From NCBI GenBank assembly GCA_035380045.1, contig DAOSWM010000074.1, positions 1 to 12,496 on the forward strand: a stretch of 12,496 nt of DNA. The letters are read 5' to 3'. Below are positions 1-6,836 of this stretch, in pieces. Both the position numbers and the translations under genes were made by a program. This DNA is from DAOSWM01 sp035380045. Lineage in GTDB: Bacteria > Bacteroidota > Bacteroidia > Bacteroidales > Tenuifilaceae. Numbering within the stretch: the first letter of the stretch is position 1; every line of letters begins with the position of its first letter. The notes beneath the pieces are model-generated. The model was not told the origin of the DNA and searched no databases. It saw nothing but the letters and a program-made list of their open reading frames with translations.

Positions 1-240
1 ATGGAAATTAAGGTTCTGGGAACTGGCTGCCCTAAGTGCAAAACACTTGAACAAGTCACCCTTAAAGCAGTTGAAGAACTTGGCGTAAACGCCAATGTTT
101 CAAAAGTTGAAGACATAGTTAAAATAATGAACTATGGAGTTATGCGAACTCCCGCCTTGGTTATTGATGAAAAAGTAGTGCTATCGGGAAGAATCCCAAC
201 TATGGATGAACTAAAAGAAATAATCTCTAAAAACAGCTAA
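1..240 (+). CDS. Thioredoxin-fold small disulfide protein, ArsE-like
   Basis: This 79-residue protein has no signal peptide and should be cytoplasmic. It carries a thioredoxin-type active site, GCPKC, with C10 and C13 as its only cysteines, and a cis-proline loop MRTPALVID around residue 51. This matches the small redox-active disulfide family (the MTH895/TM0996 type). Members of this family often sit beside PF03773 permeases and, with ArsF and ArsG, form the ArsEFG organoarsenical set, in which ArsE and ArsF reduce the nitro group of aromatic arsenicals. The downstream gene begins one base after its stop, so the two are surely co-transcribed. The ATG is the first base of the window, so neither the promoter nor an upstream arsR-type regulator can be seen. 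The fold is certain. The ArsE role rests on its neighbours. Confidence 0.85.
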   Translation: MEIKVLGTGCPKCKTLEQVTLKAVEELGVNANVSKVEDIVKIMNYGVMRTPALVIDEKVVLSGRIPTMDELKEIISKNS

Positions 241-241
241 A

Positions 242-673
242 ATGAAAAAACTTTTTTACTTACTATCAATCTCATTTTTAGCAGTTAGCATGCTAAATTG
301 CAGCAATCCTGCCGAGAAAAAAAATGCTGAAACTCAAACCGCTGAGATTACACAAACCGCAAAGGTTACTGTTTACTATTTTCATGGGAAACAACGTTGC
401 AAAACCTGTTTGGCAATCCAAAAAGTTACCGAGCAAGCAATTCAGGACCAATATCCAGGTAATGATGATGTAAAATTTGTTGAGCTGGATTATTCGGATA
501 GCGCCAATGCAGCTATCGCTGAAAAGTACGAAGTTGCAAGCAGCAGCTTACTAGTTACATCTCCAAGCGATTTTACAAATCTTACCGATGATGCTTTTGC
601 AAACGCATTAAGAGATCCTGAAAAATTGAAAGAAAAGTTGGTTGCTGAAATCAATAACTACCTTGAGAAATAG
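242..673 (+). CDS. arsF: Thioredoxin-fold lipoprotein, ArsF family
   Basis: This 143-residue lipoprotein has a lipobox ending LNC at C20, followed by a short polar linker and a thioredoxin-like domain from about residue 40. The redox motif is CKTC (C53, C56), and C20 is the only other cysteine. It should sit on the periplasmic face of a membrane. The motif, size and position between an ArsE-like and an ArsG-like gene fit the ArsF family, named as a nitrophenylarsenical nitroreductase subunit. The usual cis-proline before the last strands is absent: the matching region reads EVASSSLLVT, so it may not behave as an ordinary thiol oxidoreductase. The start follows the previous stop by one base. 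The substrate is inferred from family names and was not read from the sequence. Confidence 0.8.
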   Translation: MKKLFYLLSISFLAVSMLNCSNPAEKKNAETQTAEITQTAKVTVYYFHGKQRCKTCLAIQKVTEQAIQDQYPGNDDVKFVELDYSDSANAAIAEKYEVASSSLLVTSPSDFTNLTDDAFANALRDPEKLKEKLVAEINNYLEK

Positions 674-678
674 TTGAA

Positions 679-1392
679 ATGGATTTCCTCCAAAATCTTA
701 TCGATACTTCTCAATTCCCTACTATTAGTGCATTTGCCCTGGGGCTAATGACTGCAATTAGCCCTTGCCCTTTGGCAACAAACATTTCGGCCATTGGATT
801 TATTAGCAAGGATATTGAAAAAAGGAGGTTGGTTTTTATTAACGGATTACTTTACACACTGGGACGAGCGGTAAGTTATACCGTTCTTGGAATAATTCTT
901 ATCACAATTCTTAAACAGGGAGCAAGTATTTACCGGGTACAAAAATTTGTAAGTATTTACGGCGAAATGTTTATTGGGCCCTTACTAATTGTGATAGGAG
1001 TGTTTATGCTTAATCTTATCCCGCTGAACTTTTCATTTTCAGAAAAAATTTCGAGAAAAGCTGAGAATAAGGCCACTGGAGGTGACAAATGGGGCACTTT
1101 GCTTTTGGGAATCGCTTTCGCGCTGGCATTTTGTCCGTACAGCGGAGTGCTTTACTTTGGAGGACTTATTCCGCTTTCCGTTTCTGCAAAAACAGGATAT
1201 TTCCTTCCTATAATCTTTGCATTTGCAACTGGGTTACCCGTAATAATAATTTCCTGGATTTTAGCATTTAGCATTACCAGCATTGGGTCATTCTACAATC
1301 GAATTAAAGTTTTTGAAAAATGGTTTCGTAGGATTGTTGCACTTGTTTTTATTGGAGTTGGAATATACTACATATCAATAACTTTCTTATAA
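679..1392 (+). CDS. arsG: CcdA/DsbD-like six-helix membrane protein, ArsG family
   Basis: This 237-residue integral membrane protein has about six hydrophobic helices (near 16-41, 51-78, 93-116, 137-168, 174-200 and 217-236). It contains exactly two cysteines, C30 in ISPCPLATN (helix 1) and C152 in AFCPYSGVLYF (helix 4). These are the two positions used for trans-membrane thiol-disulfide exchange in CcdA and DsbD-beta. The ArsG family, annotated as an efflux permease for aminoaromatic trivalent arsenicals, belongs to this superfamily and has the same gene order. The gene starts 5 bases after arsF and ends 1 base before the next start. It could be an exporter, an electron conduit between the two thioredoxin-fold neighbours, or both. 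The sequence does not decide this. Confidence 0.8.
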   Translation: MDFLQNLIDTSQFPTISAFALGLMTAISPCPLATNISAIGFISKDIEKRRLVFINGLLYTLGRAVSYTVLGIILITILKQGASIYRVQKFVSIYGEMFIGPLLIVIGVFMLNLIPLNFSFSEKISRKAENKATGGDKWGTLLLGIAFALAFCPYSGVLYFGGLIPLSVSAKTGYFLPIIFAFATGLPVIIISWILAFSITSIGSFYNRIKVFEKWFRRIVALVFIGVGIYYISITFL

Positions 1393-1393
1393 A

Positions 1394-2725
1394 ATGGAAA
1401 CAAAAAAAGAGTTAAAAATTCTTTTCTGGATAATTTTCTTCTTTGTGCTGGCATTCTTCATGCCAATAAGTAGCACATCATTTAAAACAGCAGTTTTTGC
1501 CGCACTCGATCTTGCTAAATGGTACGCGCAGGAGCATGTTGTACTCTGCCTGCTTCCGGCATTTTTTATTGCAGGAGTAATCTCTGTATTTGTTAGTCAG
1601 GGAGCCGTACTAAAATATTTTGGCGCAAACGCCAAGAAGTGGTTAGCTTACTCGGTAGCCGCAGTTTCCGGTACAATTCTGGCTGTTTGCAGCTGCACAA
1701 TACTTCCACTGTTTTCGAGTATTCACAAAAGAGGAGCGGGACTCGGCCCGGCGATTGCATTTCTATACTCCGGTCCGGCAATTAATATTCTTGCAATAAT
1801 TCTTACGGCTCGTATTCTTGGTTTTGAAATGGGTGTTGCCCGAATAATTGGAGCAGTAACTTTTTCGATTGTGATTGGAAGCGTAATGTCGATTATATAC
1901 CGCAAGGAGGAAAAGGTAAAAGCAGAAGATCAGATGAACATTCAGCTTCCTCCTGAAAAACGCCCATTGTGGCAAACATCCTTCCATTTCTTTATTCTTG
2001 TTTTGATTCTTGTTTTTGCAAACTGGGGAAAACCTAGCAGCAACGACACCAATAGTTTGTGGTTCTTCATCTGGAGCAATAAATGGTACATAACCAGTAT
2101 TTTCGGCTTAGGATTAGCCTACTCGTTAATTAAAATCCTAAAAATAAAATGGTGGAAAGTAGTTTCTGTTGCTCTTGCAACAGGAATTTCAGGAATCCTT
2201 GCATTTAGTTTTATTGGTGGCAAATTAAGTCCGCTGATTCCTATGCTAGTTGCAATTACCGGAATTAGTATAATCACCCTCAAAGATGATGACGATAATC
2301 GCGAATGGACAATTGCAAGCTGGGATTTTGCCAAGCAAATTATGCCACTATTGGCATTAGGTGTTATTATTGCCGGATTTCTTTTAGGATCAACTCATGA
2401 CTCAACAAGTATTCCGGGAGTTATTCCAAGTAGCTGGATTTCAAATTTAGTAGGAGGAAACTCAATATTCTCAAATTTCTTTGCGTCAATTGTAGGAGCT
2501 TTCATGTATTTTGCAACGCTTACAGAAGTTCCCATTATTCAAGGGCTAATCTCATCAGGAATGGGGAAAGGTCCTGCACTAGCTCTTCTTTTGGCCGGTC
2601 CATCACTTTCGCTCCCAAACATGCTGGTAATTCGCGGGGTTTTGGGAACAAAAAAAACTATAACTTACGTTTTGCTGGTTGTTGTTATGGCAACTATAAG
2701 TGGTTTAATTTACGGCACAATTTAA
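1394..2725 (+). CDS. PF03773 (DUF318) permease, ArsP-related
   Basis: This 443-residue polytopic membrane protein belongs to the predicted permease family that includes ArsP, the trivalent organoarsenical exporter of Campylobacter. The signature region is CSCTILPLF followed by a GxGxGPA and SGPAIN pattern (residues 99-131). A second, diverged copy of the pattern lies at residues 377-418, starting TEVPIIQG, so the protein is internally duplicated. C99 and C101 in the first copy could bind As(III) or another soft metal. At 443 residues it is longer than ArsP proteins of roughly 300. The extra length is in a central part with helices near 196-209 and 231-295 and an acidic stretch DDDDN near residue 300. 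The gene starts one base after the arsG stop. Family assignment is firm. The exact substrate is inferred from the operon. Confidence 0.82.
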   Translation: METKKELKILFWIIFFFVLAFFMPISSTSFKTAVFAALDLAKWYAQEHVVLCLLPAFFIAGVISVFVSQGAVLKYFGANAKKWLAYSVAAVSGTILAVCSCTILPLFSSIHKRGAGLGPAIAFLYSGPAINILAIILTARILGFEMGVARIIGAVTFSIVIGSVMSIIYRKEEKVKAEDQMNIQLPPEKRPLWQTSFHFFILVLILVFANWGKPSSNDTNSLWFFIWSNKWYITSIFGLGLAYSLIKILKIKWWKVVSVALATGISGILAFSFIGGKLSPLIPMLVAITGISIITLKDDDDNREWTIASWDFAKQIMPLLALGVIIAGFLLGSTHDSTSIPGVIPSSWISNLVGGNSIFSNFFASIVGAFMYFATLTEVPIIQGLISSGMGKGPALALLLAGPSLSLPNMLVIRGVLGTKKTITYVLLVVVMATISGLIYGTI

Positions 2726-2744
2726 ACTTCTAAAACATACTATT

Positions 2745-3062
2745 ATGGGCTTTGTAGAACAGTTCTTTCCTGAATTTGCTAAAAAATTCGAAGAGATCGA
2801 TAGGATGTACACTGAAAAGCGTTTTATCGACGAGAAAACGTACCAGTTTATTTGCCTTGCGTTAGCGATTAAAGGTCGATCGGCACCATGCGTTAAAAAA
2901 CATTTTGTTGGCGCAACGTTGGCAGGAGCATCCATGGAAGAAATTGCCAGCATAATTGCACTTACCGAACGAGAAAGTGCCGGAAACGATAATTGCTGGG
3001 TAAACAATATTCTTAGTGATTACCAGGAGCTGCTTAAATCGAATATTAAATGCTGTGAATAG
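2745..3062 (+). CDS. Carboxymuconolactone decarboxylase/AhpD-like small protein
   Basis: This is a 105-residue helical cytoplasmic protein. Residues 35-75 contain the family core, APCVKKHFVGATLAGAS followed by EEIASIIAL. AhpD-type peroxidases use a CxxC pair followed by His. Here only the first cysteine (C49) and the histidine (H53) remain and K52 replaces the second cysteine, so standard AhpD disulfide chemistry is doubtful. Further cysteines lie at C84 and in a terminal CC pair (C103, C104). The gene follows the permease by 19 bases in the same direction and is probably the last gene of the ars-like operon. Proteins of this superfamily are found in other arsenic gene clusters, so a thiol or metalloid role is plausible but unproven. 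Confidence 0.75.
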   Translation: MGFVEQFFPEFAKKFEEIDRMYTEKRFIDEKTYQFICLALAIKGRSAPCVKKHFVGATLAGASMEEIASIIALTERESAGNDNCWVNNILSDYQELLKSNIKCCE

Positions 3063-3163
3063 ATTATTTCATTTCGTTTTTGGAAAGAAACCACAGCACT
3101 AACTTCTGGCAATTAACTGTTTTAAAATATCTTATTAAAGTATAGGCATGTAAAAAAGTTATA

Positions 3164-3171
3164 TACTTTTG
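3164..3171 (+). promoter_or_regulatory. Bacteroidota-type -7 promoter element for the rhodanese gene
   Basis: The sequence TACTTTTG fits the TAnnTTTG -7 consensus of the Bacteroidota housekeeping sigma factor. It lies 27 bases upstream of the ATG at 3199. No clear -33 TTG was found at the usual spacing. The element overlaps the alternative in-frame TTG at 3169, which argues against translation starting there. Confidence 0.4.
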
Positions 3172-3198
3172 TGTGTCTTCAATTTCAATTTTTTTACG

Positions 3199-3636
3199 AT
3201 GAAAACGACCGAAACACCAAGCCAACAAACATTTACCCTTCAGGGTGTAACCCATATTGAGCCAATGGGGGCTGCTGATGCTTTAGCAAACGAAAACGCC
3301 CTTCTGGTTGATGTTCGGGAATCGGAGGAACTTGAAATAATGCATTTCGATAGCGATGTTGAATGCTTTCATATGCCATTAACAGCCATTGCCGACCGGT
3401 TTGAGGAGCTGCCAAAGGACAGACCGCTAATAATTGCATGTAACAATGGCGTTCGTAGCGTAAAAGTTGTAAACCTGCTAAACTATCAGGGTTACACCAA
3501 TGCCACCAATCTCGATGGTGGAATGTTGCAATGGAACAGGGAAGGTTTATCGCTTGTGCTACGTGAGGATATTATGAACGAAGGCGAAGGCTGTAACAGT
3601 AACTCGGGCTGCAGTGGTTGTAGCTGTGGCTGTTAG
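3199..3636 (+). CDS. Single-domain rhodanese with cysteine-rich C-terminal tail
   Basis: This is a 145-residue cytoplasmic protein. The rhodanese domain spans about residues 15-118: LLVDVRE at 36-41 is the structural motif, the active-site loop CNNGVRS (81-87) holds the persulfide-forming C81, and NLDGGMLQWNREG (104-116) is the family's C-terminal motif. Such proteins carry or transfer sulfane sulfur. After the domain there is a short tail with five cysteines (132, 138, 141, 143, 145) separated by Gly, Ser and Asn, resembling a small metal- or sulfur-binding tag. I chose the ATG at 3199 over an in-frame TTG at 3169 because the TTG overlaps a likely promoter element. The gene lies 136 bases after the ars-like operon with its own likely promoter, and it converges on a SufS-like gene, a plausible sulfur donor. 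Confidence 0.88.
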   Translation: MKTTETPSQQTFTLQGVTHIEPMGAADALANENALLVDVRESEELEIMHFDSDVECFHMPLTAIADRFEELPKDRPLIIACNNGVRSVKVVNLLNYQGYTNATNLDGGMLQWNREGLSLVLREDIMNEGEGCNSNSGCSGCSCGC

Positions 3637-3639
3637 GCC

Positions 3640-3695
3640 AATGATTATTGTTTAGTTGAACTTTTTTCATCCAATCAGTCAATCAACTAATCATT
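3640..3695. terminator. Inverted repeat between convergent genes, possible terminator
   Basis: The arms TTAGTTGA (3652-3659) and TCAACTAA (3683-3690) are perfect complements. They extend as AATGA (3640-3644) with TCATT (3691-3695) after a 7-base bulge. The 23-base loop is long, the stem is AT-rich, and no T-tract follows on either strand, so terminator function is uncertain. The position between two converging stop codons is what makes it notable. Confidence 0.25.
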
Positions 3696-3706
3696 CATTC
3701 AATTTC

Positions 3707-5182
3707 CTACTCCAACCTGAACCAGGGTTTAACCAAATCGGTTTTATCCTTCATTTCCTGCTTGTGCTTAAATTCGTTGGTGTGCTTGTCGTATATGTAA
3801 TCCTTGCTCCATTCCACATGGTTTTCGGAAATTTCCCGAACACCTTCAATTAGCATATCCAGCTCCCAGTCGGTCATGGTTGGATGTAGCGAAGCACGAA
3901 CCCAACCGGGTTTTTCGGAGAGGTCGCCATGATTTATCAAATCGGTAATCTTCTTCGATTTTTCGTGGCTCACGTTCAGCAGGAAATGCCCATATGTGCC
4001 TGCACAGGCACAACCTCCACGAACCTGAATTCCGAATCGATCATTCAGCAATTTAACCACCAGGTTGAAGTGAACGTTTTCGATATAGAACGATAAAACA
4101 CCCAAACGATCCTCTACATTATCGGCTAGGATTTTTACACCCTTAATTTTTCGGAATTCACGAAACGCTTTTTCAACCAGCTCATGCTCACGCATACGAA
4201 TCAAATCGGTCCCCATCTGGTTTTTAACTTCAATAGCAAGAGCCGTTCTTATTGTCTGTAAAAATCCTGGAGTTCCTCCATCCTCCCGAATTTCAATGTC
4301 GTCAATGTACTTATACTCCCCCCAAGGGTTGGTCCAGTCAACGGTTCCTCCTCCTGGGTTGTCGGGGATTGTGCTTTTATATAAACTCCTGTCAAAAACT
4401 AGAACACCCGAGCTGCCGGGGCCACCCAAAAACTTGTGAGGGCTAAAGAAAATTGCATCCAACTTTTTCATTTCATCGTCAGCAGGATGCATGTCAACAT
4501 CAACGTAAGGAGCCGAAGCGGCGAAATCGACAAAGCAAACACCTCCGTACTCGTGCATAATTTTTGCCATTTCGTGGTAGGGCGTCTCAATTCCGGTTAC
4601 GTTGGAACAGGCAGTGAATGAACCAATTTTAAAGGTTCTGTCCTTGTACTTTTCGAGCTGCGCACGAAGTTCGTCCAAATCGACTAAAAGTTCACTATTT
4701 GGTTGTAGAACAACCACATCAACGTTTGCTTCGAACCAGCTTGTGTGGTTTGAATGGTGCTCCATGTGACTGATGAAAACAACGGGGCGCTCCGTTTTCT
4801 GGATACAATCGGTTTTCTGTATCATTCCACAATTCTTCAACCCCAAGATTCTAATCATTTTATTCACCACGGTTGTCATGCCAAACCCAGCGGTAATAAT
4901 TACATCACTGGCTCCTGCATTTACATGTTTCTTTATAATGCTATGAGCATAATGATACGATTTGGTCATTAACGTTCCTGCTTCACAGGTTTCGGTATGC
5001 GTGTTCGCAACATACGGACCAAAAACACTGGCAATTTGCTCTTCGATAGGTCTATATAACCTGCCACTGGCAACCCAATCGGCGTATATCATTTTTTTAC
5101 TTCCATAGGGCGTACTAAAAAACAGCTTGTTCCCAATAGTTTTTTCCCGAAATGGCATAAAATGATTCTCAAGTTGGCTCAT
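3707..5182 (-). CDS. Class V PLP-dependent enzyme, SufS/cysteine desulfurase-like
   Basis: This 491-residue enzyme has the fold-type I class V aminotransferase plan. It shows EHHSN (H142 is the likely PLP-stacking residue), VDFAAS (D219, pyridine nitrogen contact), SPHKFLGG (K250, Schiff-base lysine) and RGGCACAGTYGH (388-399). In SufS the catalytic cysteine lies five residues after the arginine and before alanine. C393 takes that place, with a second cysteine, C391, two residues earlier. Removal of sulfur from cysteine or a related thiol is the likely reaction. The protein is about 80 residues longer than SufS, with a charged tail after residue 455. No sufBCD or iscU genes flank it, so it may be a specialised desulfurase or lyase and not the housekeeping one. 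It converges with the rhodanese gene. Confidence 0.85.
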   Translation of the reverse strand: MSQLENHFMPFREKTIGNKLFFSTPYGSKKMIYADWVASGRLYRPIEEQIASVFGPYVANTHTETCEAGTLMTKSYHYAHSIIKKHVNAGASDVIITAGFGMTTVVNKMIRILGLKNCGMIQKTDCIQKTERPVVFISHMEHHSNHTSWFEANVDVVVLQPNSELLVDLDELRAQLEKYKDRTFKIGSFTACSNVTGIETPYHEMAKIMHEYGGVCFVDFAASAPYVDVDMHPADDEMKKLDAIFFSPHKFLGGPGSSGVLVFDRSLYKSTIPDNPGGGTVDWTNPWGEYKYIDDIEIREDGGTPGFLQTIRTALAIEVKNQMGTDLIRMREHELVEKAFREFRKIKGVKILADNVEDRLGVLSFYIENVHFNLVVKLLNDRFGIQVRGGCACAGTYGHFLLNVSHEKSKKITDLINHGDLSEKPGWVRASLHPTMTDWELDMLIEGVREISENHVEWSKDYIYDKHTNEFKHKQEMKDKTDLVKPWFRLE

Positions 5183-5239
5183 TTGAATACTTTTTTTTGG
5201 TGAGTCAATTTATTATATTTACTCAAAAGATATGCTTTG

Positions 5240-5247
5240 CAAATTTA
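5240..5247 (-). promoter_or_regulatory. Possible -7 promoter element for the SufS-like gene
   Basis: On the - strand this reads TAAATTTG, a full match to the Bacteroidota TAnnTTTG -7 consensus. It lies 57 bases upstream of the ATG at 5182, a normal leader length. No -33 TTG was found at the expected distance, and the region is AT-rich, so a chance match is possible. Confidence 0.3.
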
Positions 5248-5364
5248 GCCAAATAATTATTGATTACCCCCATTGGTTTTATGCTAAAGAATATAGAAAT
5301 TGTTATCACCCAGGGCTCAATTAAACCCACATCAACTCCATAAGTCAATAGTAATAAAAAAACT

Positions 5365-6831
5365 ATGCGCATAATAACCTTCGTATATATACTATTTCTA
5401 CTTCCAATTATCGCAATTGGGCAGGATTACCCACAAGAAGTTATTTCCGCTGCATACACCATATCAAGCAACACGCTAACCGATCATGTAAAGGAGATGT
5501 GTCTTCCAAAATACCATGGAAGAGGAGCCGGTTCACCCGGTTACGACAGTATTGCTACCTGGGTTATTAAAAACCTGACCGATTGGGGAGTTAAGCCTGC
5601 AGGTGCAAATGGAAACTTCTATCAGGAGTTTCCTCGTCCATACACAAAAGTTTTTTCACAAGGTGAAGTTGAGTTGATATTAGTTGAAAACGGTGATACA
5701 TTAAAGAAATCGTACACAATTCCTGATCAATTTTTCCCAGCAAGTAACTCCGATTCGGGTGAGGTTACAGCAGAAGTAGTATTTGTGGGATACGGAATTT
5801 CTGCCCCCGAATTTGGCTACGACGATTACGAAGGCATTGATGTAAAAGGGAAGATTGTAATCTTCCGTTCCGAATCGCCAGTCGATTCAAACAGTCCCGA
5901 TGTAGAGAAATGGGTTCCGTATAGTCTTCACCAGTATAAATTTCAAAATGCTTTGAAGCATGAAGTTGCAGGAGTTCTGTACATAGGAACAACGGCAAAT
6001 CCCAGCATTCCATTCCAGAAAGGAATGATTTACGCTCACATAGGAACTGAAGCATTAAATGATTTGTTTTTTGGAACCGAATTGGTTTACGATTCGCTGC
6101 TTTCGCAAATCAAAAAAACGATGAAACCAGCTTCCGTTCCGCTAAAAAAATCGGTTCGGATTTCAACCAGCACAAAACATTTTCCTAACACAAAAACTGC
6201 CAATATTATTGGAGTTATTGAAGGAAGCGACCCAAAACTTAAAGAGGAAGTAATAATTATAGGTGCACATTTGGATGGACAGGGGAATCCTGGTGTTCTT
6301 CTTCCCGGTGCACTCGATAATGCAACTGGAGTTGCAAACGTATTGGAAGTTGCAAGAGCGCTTGCCAGCCTACCCGAAAAACCGAAACGTTCCGTTGCTT
6401 TCATATTTATTGGAGCGGAGGAATGCGGGCTTATTGGTAGCAATTACTTTGTTGAGAACCCAACTTTCCCGAAGGGAAAAACGGTTTGCTTTATTAACCT
6501 CGACATGGTTGGCAACGGAACCGGACTAGCACTTTGGGGTGGCGAGAGTTACCCTGAAATACTTCAGGCATTCAAGGATGCGAACAGCGATTTTATCCAC
6601 CGAGATTTTAGCACTTCGCAGGCTCGCATGCCCCGAACCCGACCCAGAAGTGATGGGGCTGTTTTCCTGAAAGCTGGCTACAAATCGGTTGGTGTAGGAA
6701 CAATAAATTGGGTAAAACCCGTTAATTACCATCATCCAAACGACAGGCCCGAAACAACTATTTGCCCTGAAATTATGGAGGACGCTTCGCGAATGTTATT
6801 TTTGGGTGTTTGGAAGTTGGCAAATCAGTAA
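5365..6831 (+). CDS. Secreted M28-family zinc metallopeptidase with PA-like insert
   Basis: This 488-residue protein begins with a signal peptide (hydrophobic residues 3-18, likely cleavage near residue 19), so it acts in the periplasm, at the surface or outside the cell. A PA-like, protease-associated domain lies at about 125-250 and contains VFVGYGISAPEFGYDDYEG and GKIVIF. The M28 catalytic domain follows at about 275-488 with all expected zinc ligands and the catalytic glutamate: H302 in GAHLDG, D318 in GALDNATG, E352/E353 in GAEECG, D380 in NLDMVG and H456 in YHHPND. It should be an aminopeptidase or related exopeptidase. It has its own 182-base upstream region, shared with the divergent SufS-like gene, and its 3' end meets the opposite gene with 5 bases between the stops. 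The exact peptide preference cannot be read from the sequence. Confidence 0.92.
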   Translation: MRIITFVYILFLLPIIAIGQDYPQEVISAAYTISSNTLTDHVKEMCLPKYHGRGAGSPGYDSIATWVIKNLTDWGVKPAGANGNFYQEFPRPYTKVFSQGEVELILVENGDTLKKSYTIPDQFFPASNSDSGEVTAEVVFVGYGISAPEFGYDDYEGIDVKGKIVIFRSESPVDSNSPDVEKWVPYSLHQYKFQNALKHEVAGVLYIGTTANPSIPFQKGMIYAHIGTEALNDLFFGTELVYDSLLSQIKKTMKPASVPLKKSVRISTSTKHFPNTKTANIIGVIEGSDPKLKEEVIIIGAHLDGQGNPGVLLPGALDNATGVANVLEVARALASLPEKPKRSVAFIFIGAEECGLIGSNYFVENPTFPKGKTVCFINLDMVGNGTGLALWGGESYPEILQAFKDANSDFIHRDFSTSQARMPRTRPRSDGAVFLKAGYKSVGVGTINWVKPVNYHHPNDRPETTICPEIMEDASRMLFLGVWKLANQ

Positions 6832-6836
6832 AACAC

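Noticed and set aside
1593..2334. Several antisense open frames inside the permease gene
   Set aside because: They mirror the hydrophobic codon pattern of the permease and contain no motifs. They are shadows of the real gene.
3169..3198. Longer rhodanese start at an in-frame TTG
   Set aside because: The TTG is the last part of the likely -7 promoter element, and the added residues are not part of the rhodanese domain. The ATG at 3199 is better.
3064..3255. Minus-strand open frame after the AhpD-like gene
   Set aside because: It overlaps the rhodanese start and promoter on the other strand and has no family features.
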